The notes beneath the pieces are model-generated. The model was not told the DNA's origin, did not search any database, and worked only from the letters and a program-made list of their open reading frames with translations. A DNA stretch of 64,000 nucleotides. Source: Streptomyces sioyaensis (GTDB lineage: Bacteria; Actinomycetota; Actinomycetes; Streptomycetales; Streptomycetaceae). The DNA lies in the NCBI RefSeq assembly GCF_004122735.1, contig NZ_SDIF01000028.1, positions 1-64,000 of the forward strand, written 5' to 3'. The position numbers and the translations under genes were made by a program. Shown here piece by piece: positions 8,449 to 16,893 of the stretch (positions are counted from its first letter, which is position 1; the number at the start of each line of letters is the position of its first letter).

Positions 8449-9609
8449 CTACGGCGCGTCGATCCCGACCAGCCCGGCCAGGGCGTCCCGGTGCCGCCCC
8501 GGCGAGCCGAGGGCGAGCTCATCGCTCTTGGCCCGCTTGAGGAACAGATGGGCCGGGTGCTCCCAGGTCATGCCGATGCCGCCGTGCAGCTGGACGCACT
8601 CCTCGGCGGCGCGGACCGCCACCGGCGCGCAGTACGCCTGGGCGACGGCCACCGCCACCGGGGCATCGGGGCTGTCGGCGGCCAGGGCGTCGGCGGCGTA
8701 ACGGGCGGCGGCGCGGGCCGAGGCGACCTCCAGCCAGAGCGCGGCCATCCGGTGCTTGAGCGCCTGGAACGAGCCGACGGGGCGGCCGAACTGGGTGCGC
8801 TCGGCGGTGTGGCGCACGGTCTCGGCCAGGCACCACTCGGCGACGCCCAGCTGTTCCGAGGCGAGCAGCCCGGCGCCGGTGAGCAGGGCGCGGTCCACGG
8901 CGGCGCGGGCGCGGTCCCCAGTGGCCAGGAGGCGGCCGCGGGCGCCGTCGAAGGTGAGATGGCCGAGGGGGCGGGTGAGGTCGAGGGGCGTGACGGTCTC
9001 GGTGCGGACGCCGTCCGCCGCGGCCGCGACCGCGTACAGCGCCGGTCCGTCGGGGCGCCGCGCCGGGACGAGCAGCAGCTCGGCGGACGCGGCGTCGGCG
9101 ACGGAGGTCACCCGGCCGGTGAGGGTGCCGTCCGCCGCGGCCCGTACGGCCGGGTCCGGCACCGCGCCCGGAGCGGTGGGCAGCGGGAGGGCCAGCACGG
9201 CGACGGTGCGGCCGGCGGCGAGCGGCGCGGCAGCTTCCGCACTCTCGGCGCTGTCGGCACCGCAGCCGAGCAGTGCGGTCACCGCGATGACGGCGCTGGT
9301 CAGGTAGGGCACGGGCGCGACCGAGCGGCCCAGCTCCTCCAGGACCACGGCGGCCTCGCGGGCGCTCGCACCCGCTCCGCCGAGCTTCTCGGGGACCAGC
9401 AGCCCCGCGGTGCCGATCTCCGTGGCGAGCGCCCGCCACAGGCCGGTGTCGTAGGCGACGTCGGACTCCAGGCCGGCGAGCACGGTGGCCGGATCGCTGC
9501 GGTCGGCGAGCAGCGACCGTACGGCGGCGCGCAGCGCCTCCTCCTCTGCGGAGTAGAGGAGGTCGGGGTCGGGCGCCGGGGCGCCGGGGCGGGGTGTCCC
9601 GTCGGTCAT
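8449..9609 (-). CDS. Acyl-CoA dehydrogenase, second of the operon
   Basis: The product is 386 residues in the acyl-CoA dehydrogenase family, which introduces an alpha-beta double bond into acyl-CoA using FAD. Seen are the N-terminal helical half (AVRSLLADRSD), FAD-contact region GLLVPEKLGGAG, and the C-terminal helices with RTQFGRPVGSFQALKHRMA and ECVQLHGGIGMTWEHPAH. It starts with an ATGA overlap on the upstream acyl-CoA dehydrogenase gene. Such divergent tandem pairs often form heteromeric enzymes in actinobacterial steroid or branched-lipid breakdown (FadE pairs); that pairing is an inference. The long open frame continuing to 10482 is read-through of a shadow frame. Confidence 0.88.
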   Translation of the reverse strand: MTDGTPRPGAPAPDPDLLYSAEEEALRAAVRSLLADRSDPATVLAGLESDVAYDTGLWRALATEIGTAGLLVPEKLGGAGASAREAAVVLEELGRSVAPVPYLTSAVIAVTALLGCGADSAESAEAAAPLAAGRTVAVLALPLPTAPGAVPDPAVRAAADGTLTGRVTSVADAASAELLLVPARRPDGPALYAVAAAADGVRTETVTPLDLTRPLGHLTFDGARGRLLATGDRARAAVDRALLTGAGLLASEQLGVAEWCLAETVRHTAERTQFGRPVGSFQALKHRMAALWLEVASARAAARYAADALAADSPDAPVAVAVAQAYCAPVAVRAAEECVQLHGGIGMTWEHPAHLFLKRAKSDELALGSPGRHRDALAGLVGIDAP

Positions 9610-10789
9610 CGGGGGAGGTCCTTCCACGCGACGTCCTTGTCGGTGCGCGGCTCGGGCGGCAGCCCCAGCACACGTTCGGCGACGATGTTGAGCAGCACTT
9701 CCGAGGTGCCTCCTTCGATGGAGTTCCCCTTGGCGCGCAGGTAGCGGTAGCCGGCCTCGCGGCCGGTGAAGTCGACGCCGTCGGGCCGGCGCATCGTCCA
9801 GTCGTCGTAGGTCAGCCCGTCCTCGGCGAGGAACTCCACCTCCCAGCCGCTGATCTCCTGGGCGAGCCGGGCGAACGCCAGCTTCATCCCGCTGCCCTCG
9901 GGGCCGGGCTGGCCCTGGGAGAGCTGCTGGCGCAGCCGCTCCCCGGTCAGCCGGGCGACCTCCGACTCCACCCACAGCGCCAGCAGCCGCTGGTGCAGCT
10001 CGTGGGTGCGCAGGTCGGGGCGGGCGCGCCAGTCCTCGGCGGCGACGCCGATCATGCCGCCCTCGCGGGGGATGCGGACGCCGCCGATGGCGACCCGCTC
10101 GTTCATCAGCGTGGTCTGGGCGACCTTCCAGCCCTCGCCGATCCCGCCGAGGCGATGGGCGTCGGGGATCCGCACACCGGTGAGGAAGACCTCGTTGAAC
10201 TCGGCCTCGCCGGTGATCTGCCGCAGCGGCCGCACCTCGACACCGGGGTCGGTCATGTCGCACACGAAGTAGCTGATGCCGCGGTGTTTGGGCACCGCGG
10301 GGTCGGTGCGGGCGATCAGGATCGCCCAGCGGGCCAGGTGCGCGCTGGACGTCCAGACCTTCTGGCCGTCCACGACCCAGCCGCCCTCCTCGTCCGGTAC
10401 CGCGCGGGTCGCCAGCGCCGCCAGGTCGGAGCCGGCTCCGGGCTCGCTGAACAGCTGGCACCACACTTCCTCGCCGGTCCACAGGGGACGCAGCCAGCGC
10501 TGCTTCTGCTCGTCGGAGCCGAAGCGCAGGATGGTCGGCGCGGCCATGCCGAGGCCGATACCGATCCGTCCCGGGTCGTTGTCGGGCGCGCCGGCGGCGG
10601 TGAGTTCGGCGTCCACGACGGACTGCAGGGAGCGGGGCGCGTCCAGCCCGCCGAGGCCCTCGGGGAAGTGGACCCAGGCGAGCCCGGCGTCGAAGCGGGC
10701 CCGCAGGAACTCCAGCCGCCCGGTCGCGGCGGGAGGATGGGCGGCGAGCAGTGCGGCGGTGCGCCGCGGAGGTCCGCGGCGTCGGTCAT
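9606..10789 (-). pseudogene. Acyl-CoA dehydrogenase with an N-terminal frameshift
   Basis: From about 10616 downstream the frame encodes a clear acyl-CoA dehydrogenase (LFSEPGAGSDLA, EVFLTGVRIPDAHR, KGNSIEGGTSEVLLNIVAERVLG). Family similarity continues upstream in the same frame (LEFLRARFDAGLAWVHFPEG), but the only well-placed start, ATG at 10789 (GAGGAGG before it, ATGA overlap with the quinone oxidoreductase gene), is in another frame. One missing base within about 10759-10773 would join the two into 394 residues, the family's usual length. A GTG near 10616 gives a product lacking the N-terminal domain. Either this is a real loss-of-function change or a sequencing error. Confidence 0.75.
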
Positions 10790-11784
10790 CGCGCCTCCTC
10801 CGCTCCGGGCAGCACCACGAGCCGGCCGACGGACGTCCCGTCGGCGACCCGCTGTACGGCGTCGGCGGCCGCGGCCAACGGGACCCGCCCGCCGATGAGC
10901 GGCTTGACGGTGCCCTGCGCGGCGAGCTTGGTCAGCTCCTCGTGGCAGGCGTCGATCGCGGCCGGGTCCTTGGTCTGGTACAGGCCCCAATGCAGGCCCA
11001 GGATCGCGTAGTTCTTCACCAGGGCGTGGTTGAGAGCCGGGGTGGGGATGGCTCCGCCGGCGAAGCCGACGACGACGATCCGGCCCTCGAAGGCGATGCA
11101 CTTGACGGACTTGGCGTACGCGTCGCCGCCCACCGGGTCGTAGACGACGTCGGCGCCGCGGCCTTCGGTGGCTTCCTTGACGCCGGCGACGATGTCGTCA
11201 CGACGCCGGTCGAGGACGAGGTCACAGCCCAGCTCGCGGGCGATACGGGCCTTGTCCGCGCCGCCCGCGACGCCGATGACCCGCGCCCCGGCGGCCTTGC
11301 CGAGCTGGACCGCGGCGCTGCCGACGCCCCCCGCTGCGGCGTGCACCAGCAGGGTCTCGCCCGGCTGGAGGCGGGCCCGGCGGTGCAGTCCGAACCAGCC
11401 GGTCTGGTAGCCGATGTGCAGCGCCGCGGCCTCGGCGTCGTCCAGGGCCTCGGGCGCCGGACGGACGGTCGCCGCGTCGACGACCGCGAGTTCGGCCAGG
11501 CCCCCGTCGGGCAGCGGCGGCTGGGCGAGCACCCGCGCGCCGACGTCCCCGGCCGCCCCCTCCCCCACGGCGAGGACCTCGCCGCAGATCTCCACGCCCG
11601 GGGTGAACGGCAGCGGCGGCCGCACCTGGTAGAGCCCGCGGCACAGCAGCGCGTCCGGGAAGTTGACGTTGGCGGCCCGCACCCGCAGCAGCAGCTGCCC
11701 GGGGCCCGGCTGCGGATCCGGCACCTCCTCCAGCCGCATCACTTCACGCGGCTCGCCGTTCGCGTGTACGCGCCATGCCTTCAC
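10786..11784 (-). CDS. NADPH:quinone oxidoreductase-like MDR enzyme
   Basis: The product is 332 residues of the medium-chain dehydrogenase/reductase superfamily, zinc-independent quinone oxidoreductase branch. An N-terminal GroES-like domain includes AANVNFPDALLCRG and PFTPGVEICGEV; the Rossmann domain has the NADP motif HAAAGGVGSAAVQLGKAAGA. No zinc-ligand cysteine pattern is present. It reduces enones or quinones with NADPH. It is the first gene of an operon with two acyl-CoA dehydrogenases, each joined by a four-base ATGA overlap, suggesting joint action on an unsaturated acyl or ring-derived CoA substrate. A TetR-type palindrome lies about 85 bases upstream. Confidence 0.9.
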   Translation of the reverse strand: MKAWRVHANGEPREVMRLEEVPDPQPGPGQLLLRVRAANVNFPDALLCRGLYQVRPPLPFTPGVEICGEVLAVGEGAAGDVGARVLAQPPLPDGGLAELAVVDAATVRPAPEALDDAEAAALHIGYQTGWFGLHRRARLQPGETLLVHAAAGGVGSAAVQLGKAAGARVIGVAGGADKARIARELGCDLVLDRRRDDIVAGVKEATEGRGADVVYDPVGGDAYAKSVKCIAFEGRIVVVGFAGGAIPTPALNHALVKNYAILGLHWGLYQTKDPAAIDACHEELTKLAAQGTVKPLIGGRVPLAAAADAVQRVADGTSVGRLVVLPGAEEAR

Positions 11785-11820
11785 CTGGTGCCTCCACAGA
11801 CTCGGATACGCGGTGGGGCG

Positions 11821-11856
11821 AAGGGCACACCGGCCCCCAAGGGCACACCGGCCCCC
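11821..11856. repeat. Tandem 18-bp direct repeat, two copies
   Basis: AAGGGCACACCGGCCCCC occurs at 11821-11838 and again at 11839-11856 with no differences. It lies between the start of the quinone oxidoreductase gene and its candidate operator, that is, in the presumed 5' leader. Confidence 0.85.
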
Positions 11857-11868
11857 CTCGCCAGCGAC

Positions 11869-11886
11869 ATACTAAGCGGTCGGTAT
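11869..11886. promoter_or_regulatory. Candidate TetR-family operator
   Basis: ATACTAAGCGGTCGGTAT is an imperfect palindrome (perfect ATAC/GTAT ends, 12 of 18 symmetric positions, central CGG). Sequences of the form AC(T/C)AAGCG..CGGT are typical of TetR-family repressors in actinobacterial fatty acid and steroid degradation operons. It lies about 85 bases before the oxidoreductase start. No TetR gene is nearby, so the regulator would act in trans. Confidence 0.5.
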
Positions 11887-11952
11887 CACTGAGGGAACAG
11901 TCTGCGCCACCCGCGACGGGCAGCGGGCGCACCGTCCGGGGCGGCGGCGCGG

Positions 11953-13023
11953 CTATTCGCCGCGGAGCGCCGCCCAGGTCTCCGGGTCCTCGAAGCCGAG
12001 CGCCCACAGCCCGGTGCCGCGCACCCCGTACTTCCTCAGCAGCGGCATCAGCTCCCGGACGCCGCGCGCGTCCTGGTACCAGACCTCGTGGTCCTCGCCG
12101 TCCTTGCGGTAGGTGAAGTGCGGCGTACCGGAGCGCTCGTCGAAGAGGTACTCCGCGTCCTCCCGCTCGCGCAGCGCCTCGGCCTCCTTCCAGGTCCGGT
12201 GCGCGGCGTGGCCGGTGATCCCGCTGATCCAGTCCCAGCCGTAGCCCGGGAAGGCCACCTCGATCTTGTTCCGGGGGATGGTGGAGGTGGCGTACCGCAG
12301 GAATTCGCCGTACCAGTCCCTGGCGGACAGCGGCCCCGCGTCGCCGCCCGACCAGTGCAGGTCATAGCCCATGATCCGGACCCGGTCGGCGTATCTGCCG
12401 AGCTCCTCGTAGTCGAACGCCTCACCCGCCCCGCGGACCCGGGCGGGCACCGTGACCACGCACTGCGCCTCACGAGCGTGCAGCCGCGCACACAGCTGCT
12501 CGACGAGCGCGCTGTACCCCGTGCGCACCCGCGCGCGGACCTCCTTGTCGCGGGTGACCGCCATCGACTCGTAGTCCAGGTCGAGACCGTCGTAGGGCCG
12601 GCTGTCCATGATCCGCAGCAGTGCCTCGACGTGGTCCGTGCGCCGCCGCCGATCATGCATCAGACCGGCCATCTCCTCGGCGCCGAGGGTCTCGGTCACG
12701 GTCGGGACGACATCGATCCCGGCGCCGTGCAGCCCGTCGACGACGCTGCGCCGGCCGGCCCCTTCGTGTCCCGTGACGGTGCTGTCCGACGTCGCCTGAT
12801 ACCAGAAAGGGCTGACGGTGTGCAGCTGGGAGGCGTGCCGCAGCGCGTCGCGGTAGGCGGCGTCGGTGTCACCCCAGTAGGGCAGCCAGGCCGAGCCGGT
12901 ACGCCCGCCGGCCCTCGGCTCCCGCGCCGTCGCGGCCGCCGGGGACCAGGGCGCGAGGAGCGCCGCGAGAGCCAGCAGGAGCGCAAGACCGACCCGCAGC
13001 CGGGACCCTGATGCCTGTTCCAT
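11953..13023 (-). CDS. Secreted glycoside hydrolase family 18 protein
   Basis: The product is 356 residues with a Sec signal peptide (residues 1-32, ending AAATA). The catalytic GH18 signature is visible as YDGLDLDYESM (DxxDxDxE, with the Glu as proton donor), in a TIM-barrel chain. Nearby are ADRVIMGYDLHWSGG-like residues (RVRIMGYDLHW) and C-terminal GTGLWALGFEDPETW. This form resembles the YaaH/spore-cortex-lytic and chitinase-like class that acts on GlcNAc polymers such as chitin or peptidoglycan. No binding modules are attached. No strong ribosome binding site precedes the ATG, so the exact start is less certain. Confidence 0.88.
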   Translation of the reverse strand: MEQASGSRLRVGLALLLALAALLAPWSPAAATAREPRAGGRTGSAWLPYWGDTDAAYRDALRHASQLHTVSPFWYQATSDSTVTGHEGAGRRSVVDGLHGAGIDVVPTVTETLGAEEMAGLMHDRRRRTDHVEALLRIMDSRPYDGLDLDYESMAVTRDKEVRARVRTGYSALVEQLCARLHAREAQCVVTVPARVRGAGEAFDYEELGRYADRVRIMGYDLHWSGGDAGPLSARDWYGEFLRYATSTIPRNKIEVAFPGYGWDWISGITGHAAHRTWKEAEALREREDAEYLFDERSGTPHFTYRKDGEDHEVWYQDARGVRELMPLLRKYGVRGTGLWALGFEDPETWAALRGE

Positions 13024-13290
13024 GATCAGAGCGTCACCCGGCAGCTGCCCTGACGCACCGTCAGATACGCCGAACGGGGCGCCGGCCGGCCCGGCCTACG
13101 GGCCGATGAACCCGCCATACCGCCACAGATCCCCACATCCCAGAACGCGGTTCACCCACCGAGCACCTCTCCCCCACCCCGGCATGACCGTGAGCCCGCT
13201 CACGGCACCCCACCCAGAGGGCACCCCTTGAACCGACCAAATGAGGGGCGGGTTAGCATATGAGCACCGCCTAGCTCGAAAGATAAACCT

Positions 13291-14736
13291 GTGACTGTCA
13301 ATGACGACTCGTTCACCAACTGGAAAAACCGCGAAGAGATCGCGGAGTCGATGATCCCGATCATCGGGAAGCTGCACCGCGAGCGGGACGTCACGGTCCT
13401 GCTGCACAGCCGCTCCTTGGTGAACAAGTCGGTGGTCAGCATCCTCAAGACGCACCGGTTCGCCCGGCAGATCGCCGGCGAGGAACTCTCGGTCACCGAG
13501 ACGCTGCCGTTCCTGCAGGCGCTCACCACGCTCGATCTCGGCCCGTCCCAGATCGACATCGCCATGCTCGCCGAGACGTACCGGAGCGACGACCGCGGTC
13601 TGTCGGTGGAGGAGTTCACCGCCGAGGCCGTCGCCGGGGCCACGGGCGACGACAAGATCGAGCGCCGCGAGCCGCGCGACGTCGTCCTCTACGGGTTCGG
13701 CCGCATCGGCCGCCTCGTCGCCCGCCTGCTCATCGAGAAGGCCGGCTCCGGCAACGGCCTGCGGCTGCGCGCCGTCGTCGTCCGCCAGGGAGGCGAGCAG
13801 GACATCGTCAAGCGCGCCTCGCTGCTGCGCCGGGACTCCATCCACGGCCAGTTCCAGGGCACGATCACCGTTGACGAGGCGAACAGCAAGATCATCGCCA
13901 ACGGCAACGAGATCAAGGTGATCTACGCGAACGACCCGTCGGAGGTCGACTACACGGCGTACGGCATCAAGGACGCCATCCTCATCGACAACACCGGCAA
14001 GTGGCGCGACCGCGAGGGCCTCTCGAAGCACCTGCGCCCCGGCATCGACAAGGTCGTCCTGACCGCGCCGGGCAAGGGCGACGTCCCCAACGTCGTCCAT
14101 GGCGTCAACCACGACACCATCAAGCCGGACGAGCAGATCCTGTCCTGCGCGTCCTGCACCACCAACGCGATCGTCCCGCCGCTGAAGGCGATGGCGGACG
14201 AGTACGGCGTCCTGCGCGGTCACGTGGAGACCGTCCACTCGTTCACCAACGACCAGAACCTGCTGGACAACTACCACAACTCCGACCGCCGCGGCCGCTC
14301 GGCGCCGCTCAACATGGTCATCACCGAGACCGGTGCCGCCTCCGCCGTCGCCAAGGCGCTGCCGGACCTCCAGGCGAAGATCACCGGCAGCTCGATCCGC
14401 GTCCCGGTGCCGGACGTCTCGATCGCGATCCTCAACCTTCAGCTCGCGCGCGAGACCAGCCGTGAGGAGGTCCTCGACTACCTCCGCAATGTGTCGCTGA
14501 CCTCGCCGCTCATGCGCCAGATCGACTTCACCAGCGCCCCCGACGCGGTCTCGAACGACTTCATCGGCTCGCGCCACGCCTCGATCGTCGACGCCGGCGC
14601 CACCAAGGTCGAGGGCGACAACGCGATCCTCTACCTCTGGTACGACAACGAGTTCGGCTACTCCTGCCAGGTCATCCGCGTCGTCCAGCACGTCTCCGGG
14701 GTGGAGTACCCGACCTACCCGGCGCCGGTGGTCTGA
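13291..14736 (+). CDS. gap: Long-form glyceraldehyde-3-phosphate dehydrogenase
   Basis: The product is 481 residues. After an N-terminal extension of about 130 residues of unknown role comes the NAD-binding fold VVLYGFGRIGRLVARLL and the catalytic Cys289 in SCASCTTNAIVPP, then VHSFTNDQN and the C-terminal WYDNEFGYSCQV. It interconverts glyceraldehyde-3-phosphate and 1,3-bisphosphoglycerate. Standard GAPDH is about 335 residues; the extended type is a recognised actinobacterial subfamily, distinct from the glycolytic paralogue in the pgk-tpi operon. The GTG start at 13291 fits the conserved N-terminus of that subfamily. The gene stands alone and ends at a large inverted repeat. Confidence 0.92.
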   Translation: MTVNDDSFTNWKNREEIAESMIPIIGKLHRERDVTVLLHSRSLVNKSVVSILKTHRFARQIAGEELSVTETLPFLQALTTLDLGPSQIDIAMLAETYRSDDRGLSVEEFTAEAVAGATGDDKIERREPRDVVLYGFGRIGRLVARLLIEKAGSGNGLRLRAVVVRQGGEQDIVKRASLLRRDSIHGQFQGTITVDEANSKIIANGNEIKVIYANDPSEVDYTAYGIKDAILIDNTGKWRDREGLSKHLRPGIDKVVLTAPGKGDVPNVVHGVNHDTIKPDEQILSCASCTTNAIVPPLKAMADEYGVLRGHVETVHSFTNDQNLLDNYHNSDRRGRSAPLNMVITETGAASAVAKALPDLQAKITGSSIRVPVPDVSIAILNLQLARETSREEVLDYLRNVSLTSPLMRQIDFTSAPDAVSNDFIGSRHASIVDAGATKVEGDNAILYLWYDNEFGYSCQVIRVVQHVSGVEYPTYPAPVV

Positions 14737-14761
14737 CCTCGGCGGACTGTCCGACGCGTAC

Positions 14762-14844
14762 CGGCCGGCGGGTGGCAGTGGGGCGCGGCAACGGGATCCC
14801 AAGAATCGGCATCCCTTTGCTCGCCCGCTGCCACCCGCCGGCCG
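14762..14844. terminator. Long inverted repeat after gap
   Basis: A 17-bp arm at 14762-14778 (CGGCCGGCGGGTGGCAG) is perfectly repeated in inverted form at 14828-14844, with a 49-base loop. It lies between the convergent gap and HAD genes, so it probably ends transcription from both sides. The loop contains a smaller GGGAT...ATCCC pair. Confidence 0.7.
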
Positions 14845-14914
14845 ATCTGCTGCGGAACGGCCCGGCGGCACCGGCCGGGCCGCCGGCCCGGCCGGACACG
14901 GGCGCTCCCGATGT

Positions 14915-15397
14915 CTACGTGCGTCCGGCCCGCTGCTGGGCGTCCCGCAGGGTGTCGGACGGGGTGGCCCAGCGGGCCCGGATCACCGGGAAGCCGGCCT
15001 TCTCGCAGGCGTCACAGACGAGTTCGTCGTCATCGACCACATGACGGACCTGACGGTCGCGGGCGATCCGGCGCAGGATCTCCAGCTTGGTGAGCCGGGC
15101 CGGGCGCCGGTCGTGGTCGGGACGCATCCACAACCGGCCCTCAGGAAGGCCGTGTCGGGCCAGCCAGGCCAGCGTGTCGCGGCGGCAGCGCTCCGGGCGG
15201 CCGGTGAGGTAGACCACCTCGCAGTCCTCGGTGCTGCGGAGGGCCAGGGCCACCCCCTCGGCGAACGGCGGGTCCTCGGTGGCCGCCGCGAAGAAGGCCT
15301 TCCAGTCCCGTGGGGTGCGCTCCAGCAGATGCTGCCGGTGGCCGGTGTCGGCGAGCGTGCCGTCCAGGTCGAAGACCGCCAAGGGGCGTGCCGTCAT
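14915..15397 (-). CDS. HAD-superfamily phosphatase
   Basis: The product is 160 residues. HAD motif I is VFDLDGTLAD (nucleophile Asp), motif II is YLTGRPE, and the C-terminal acidic motif is HVVDDDELVCDAC. This compact layout matches polynucleotide-kinase 3'-phosphatase-like or acid-phosphatase-like HAD proteins without a large cap domain. The start at 15397 is chosen because GAGGA lies seven bases upstream and motif I then begins near residue 6 as usual; the longer frame reads through a GTCGTC-rich noncoding stretch. Substrate is unknown. Confidence 0.88.
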   Translation of the reverse strand: MTARPLAVFDLDGTLADTGHRQHLLERTPRDWKAFFAAATEDPPFAEGVALALRSTEDCEVVYLTGRPERCRRDTLAWLARHGLPEGRLWMRPDHDRRPARLTKLEILRRIARDRQVRHVVDDDELVCDACEKAGFPVIRARWATPSDTLRDAQQRAGRT

Positions 15398-15857
15398 GCC
15401 GTCGTCGTCCTCTTCTGTCGTCCGTCGTCGGTCATCTTGGTCGTCTGCTGTCGTCTTCGGGCGTCGAAATCGCCGGATGCCCCGGGCGGGGTGACCACGA
15501 TCCGGCCGGTATCGCTTCCCTGTGCGAGGGAGAGGTGATCGTACGCGATATCGGCACAGGGCGGCGTGGCCGGGGCGCTTGAGAGGGCGCCCCGGACGGC
15601 GAATTGCGGCACAAAAAACTCTGCAGTCCCGGCAGCTCACATTCGTCCATGGCAATTCTCCGCAAGAGCACCCAACCGGCCAGGATCAATTTTCCAGCCG
15701 ATTCCCCTCGTTCGTCCGCAAAGGACCCGTCGAATCGGTAGCTTTTGTGCTGCATCGCGACGAAGCCGGCCGGCCCGGAAGCGCGGCATTCGGATGCGTG
15801 CGGGCCACTGCCGGCGAGCCGAAAGCGCCATGGCCCGGTGAAGGAAAGGGGATCCGC
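15398..15857. other. Divergent intergenic region, partly AT-richer
   Basis: There are 460 bases between the divergent HAD gene and the small gene at 15858. The part next to the HAD gene (15398-15470) is a degenerate run of GTCGTC/CTGTCGTC units. From 15600 to 15760 base composition is noticeably less GC-rich than the surroundings. Promoters for both directions should be here, but no clear -10/-35 pair or gene is recognised. Confidence 0.5.
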
Positions 15858-16178
15858 ATGACCACTGGAATCAGAGGCTGCGACAACCAGTCGAACTCGT
15901 TCGTGTCCTTCGTCAACGAAGAGCACGCCGGGGACAGCGAGTCCGTGAACCCGAGGTCGTACAGCGACGCCTACGCCTGGATCTCGCAGCACAAGGACAA
16001 ACCACTGAGCGTACAGACCGGTCGCGGCAGGTGCATCATCTGGGACGACGACTGGAAGGTCAAAGGGCAGTGGGACGACGGCAAGGGGGAGTTCGTCCTC
16101 GCCAAGGTCGAGAGCAGCCCGCAGGATTACCGCATGACGGTCGCCAGCACGGGTGACATCAGTCTGTCCGCGGTCTGA
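15858..16178 (+). CDS. Small protein of unknown function (106 aa)
   Basis: I do not recognise this protein. It has 106 residues and no signal peptide or membrane segment. It is rich in Asp, Ser and Trp (CIIWDDDWKVKGQWDDG), with alternating hydrophobic residues that suggest a compact beta fold. The start is fixed by GGAAAGGGG just upstream of the ATG. Forty bases after its stop lies a second small gene on the same strand, so the two probably form an operon. The region upstream is lower in GC than neighbours, which hints at acquisition. Candidate roles such as a secreted-by-other-means toxin or lectin-like protein are speculation. Confidence 0.7.
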   Translation: MTTGIRGCDNQSNSFVSFVNEEHAGDSESVNPRSYSDAYAWISQHKDKPLSVQTGRGRCIIWDDDWKVKGQWDDGKGEFVLAKVESSPQDYRMTVASTGDISLSAV

Positions 16179-16218
16179 TCCGCGAAATCAGCAGCGAAAG
16201 AGGGGGACGCGGATCGTC

Positions 16219-16485
16219 ATGCCCATGGACAACTGGCGTATCACGAACGCCATGGAGAACGCGACGGGAAACTGGGTGTACTACATTTGCACCGCCGTGG
16301 CGAGCTTTGCGAATCTCCATTTCAGCCGGCACGTCGACAACCCCGCCGAAGACCATATGGCGACGAATGACGGAGCCTTCTACTACTACGGCGTGACCGG
16401 CACGTTCAATCAGGCGGCCCAACACGCCGACCAGTCGGTCCGGCAAATGCTCATCGACGCCTGGAACGACTACTTCACGACATAG
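16219..16485 (+). CDS. Small protein of unknown function (88 aa)
   Basis: I do not recognise this protein. It is 88 residues from ATG at 16219; a second ATG two codons later is also possible, and an AGGGGGA lies upstream. It is rich in Asn, Ala and aromatic residues (YYICTAVASFANLHF, AFYYYGVTG) and ends in an amphipathic helix with QSVRQMLIDAWNDYF. No clear signal peptide is seen. It follows the 106-residue gene in the same direction and shares its lower GC content. Both are followed by 400 bases without a gene. Function unknown. Confidence 0.65.
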   Translation: MPMDNWRITNAMENATGNWVYYICTAVASFANLHFSRHVDNPAEDHMATNDGAFYYYGVTGTFNQAAQHADQSVRQMLIDAWNDYFTT

Positions 16486-16893
16486 CAGGGCCCACCGGTC
16501 CGCGCGCCGTGGCGGCGTCGCGGGCAGCGCTCCGGGCCCTGGCCGGTGCGGGGCGGGCCGGCCAGGGCCAGGAGTCGCGTGCAGCGCCCGGTCACAGCGC
16601 GCCCCGCCCCACACTCACTCGAACAGCCGTACGTTCCGCTCGCCCCTGTCCACCGCCGGCCCGGCGGGTCGCCGGGCCCCACGGCGGGCCCCGTGGCGGG
16701 CGGAGCGGCCGTCCTGGCGCCGAGGAGGCGCCGCGGCACCCTTCGGAAGTCTCCCGGTCCGGACGGCCCGTCGGTCCGGTGAGAGCCCCTCCGTCGCCGT
16801 TCCGGCGGCGGATGCGCCCTTGAGCGCATCGCCCGCAACAGATTAGGTGGAGGGCGGCAATCCTGCCGCCACCCCACAAGGGAGAGGGATTCC
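16486..16893 (+). promoter_or_regulatory. egtA upstream region with stacked hairpins
   Basis: This gap of 408 bases has no gene but several perfect hairpins. One is CCACGG/CCGTGG (16679-16696), likely ending the small operon. Another is GATGCGC/GCGCATC with a six-base loop (16812-16831). The last is GGCGGCA/TGCCGCC with a four-base loop (16854-16871), which ends 22 bases before the egtA ATG, just ahead of its AAGGGAGAGG ribosome binding site. The last two could form in the mRNA leader and affect translation or termination; that role is an inference. Confidence 0.5.

Noticed and set aside
10316..11101. Minus-strand frame starting at ATG 10789 as a separate protein
   Set aside because: It is Pro/Ser/Arg-rich shadow sequence; the adjacent frame encodes the conserved acyl-CoA dehydrogenase.
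15398..15470. GTCGTC-rich stretch as N-terminal coding extension of the HAD gene
   Set aside because: The extension would be repetitive Asp/Glu/Thr-rich residues unlike HAD proteins, and a good ribosome binding site lies at the shorter start.
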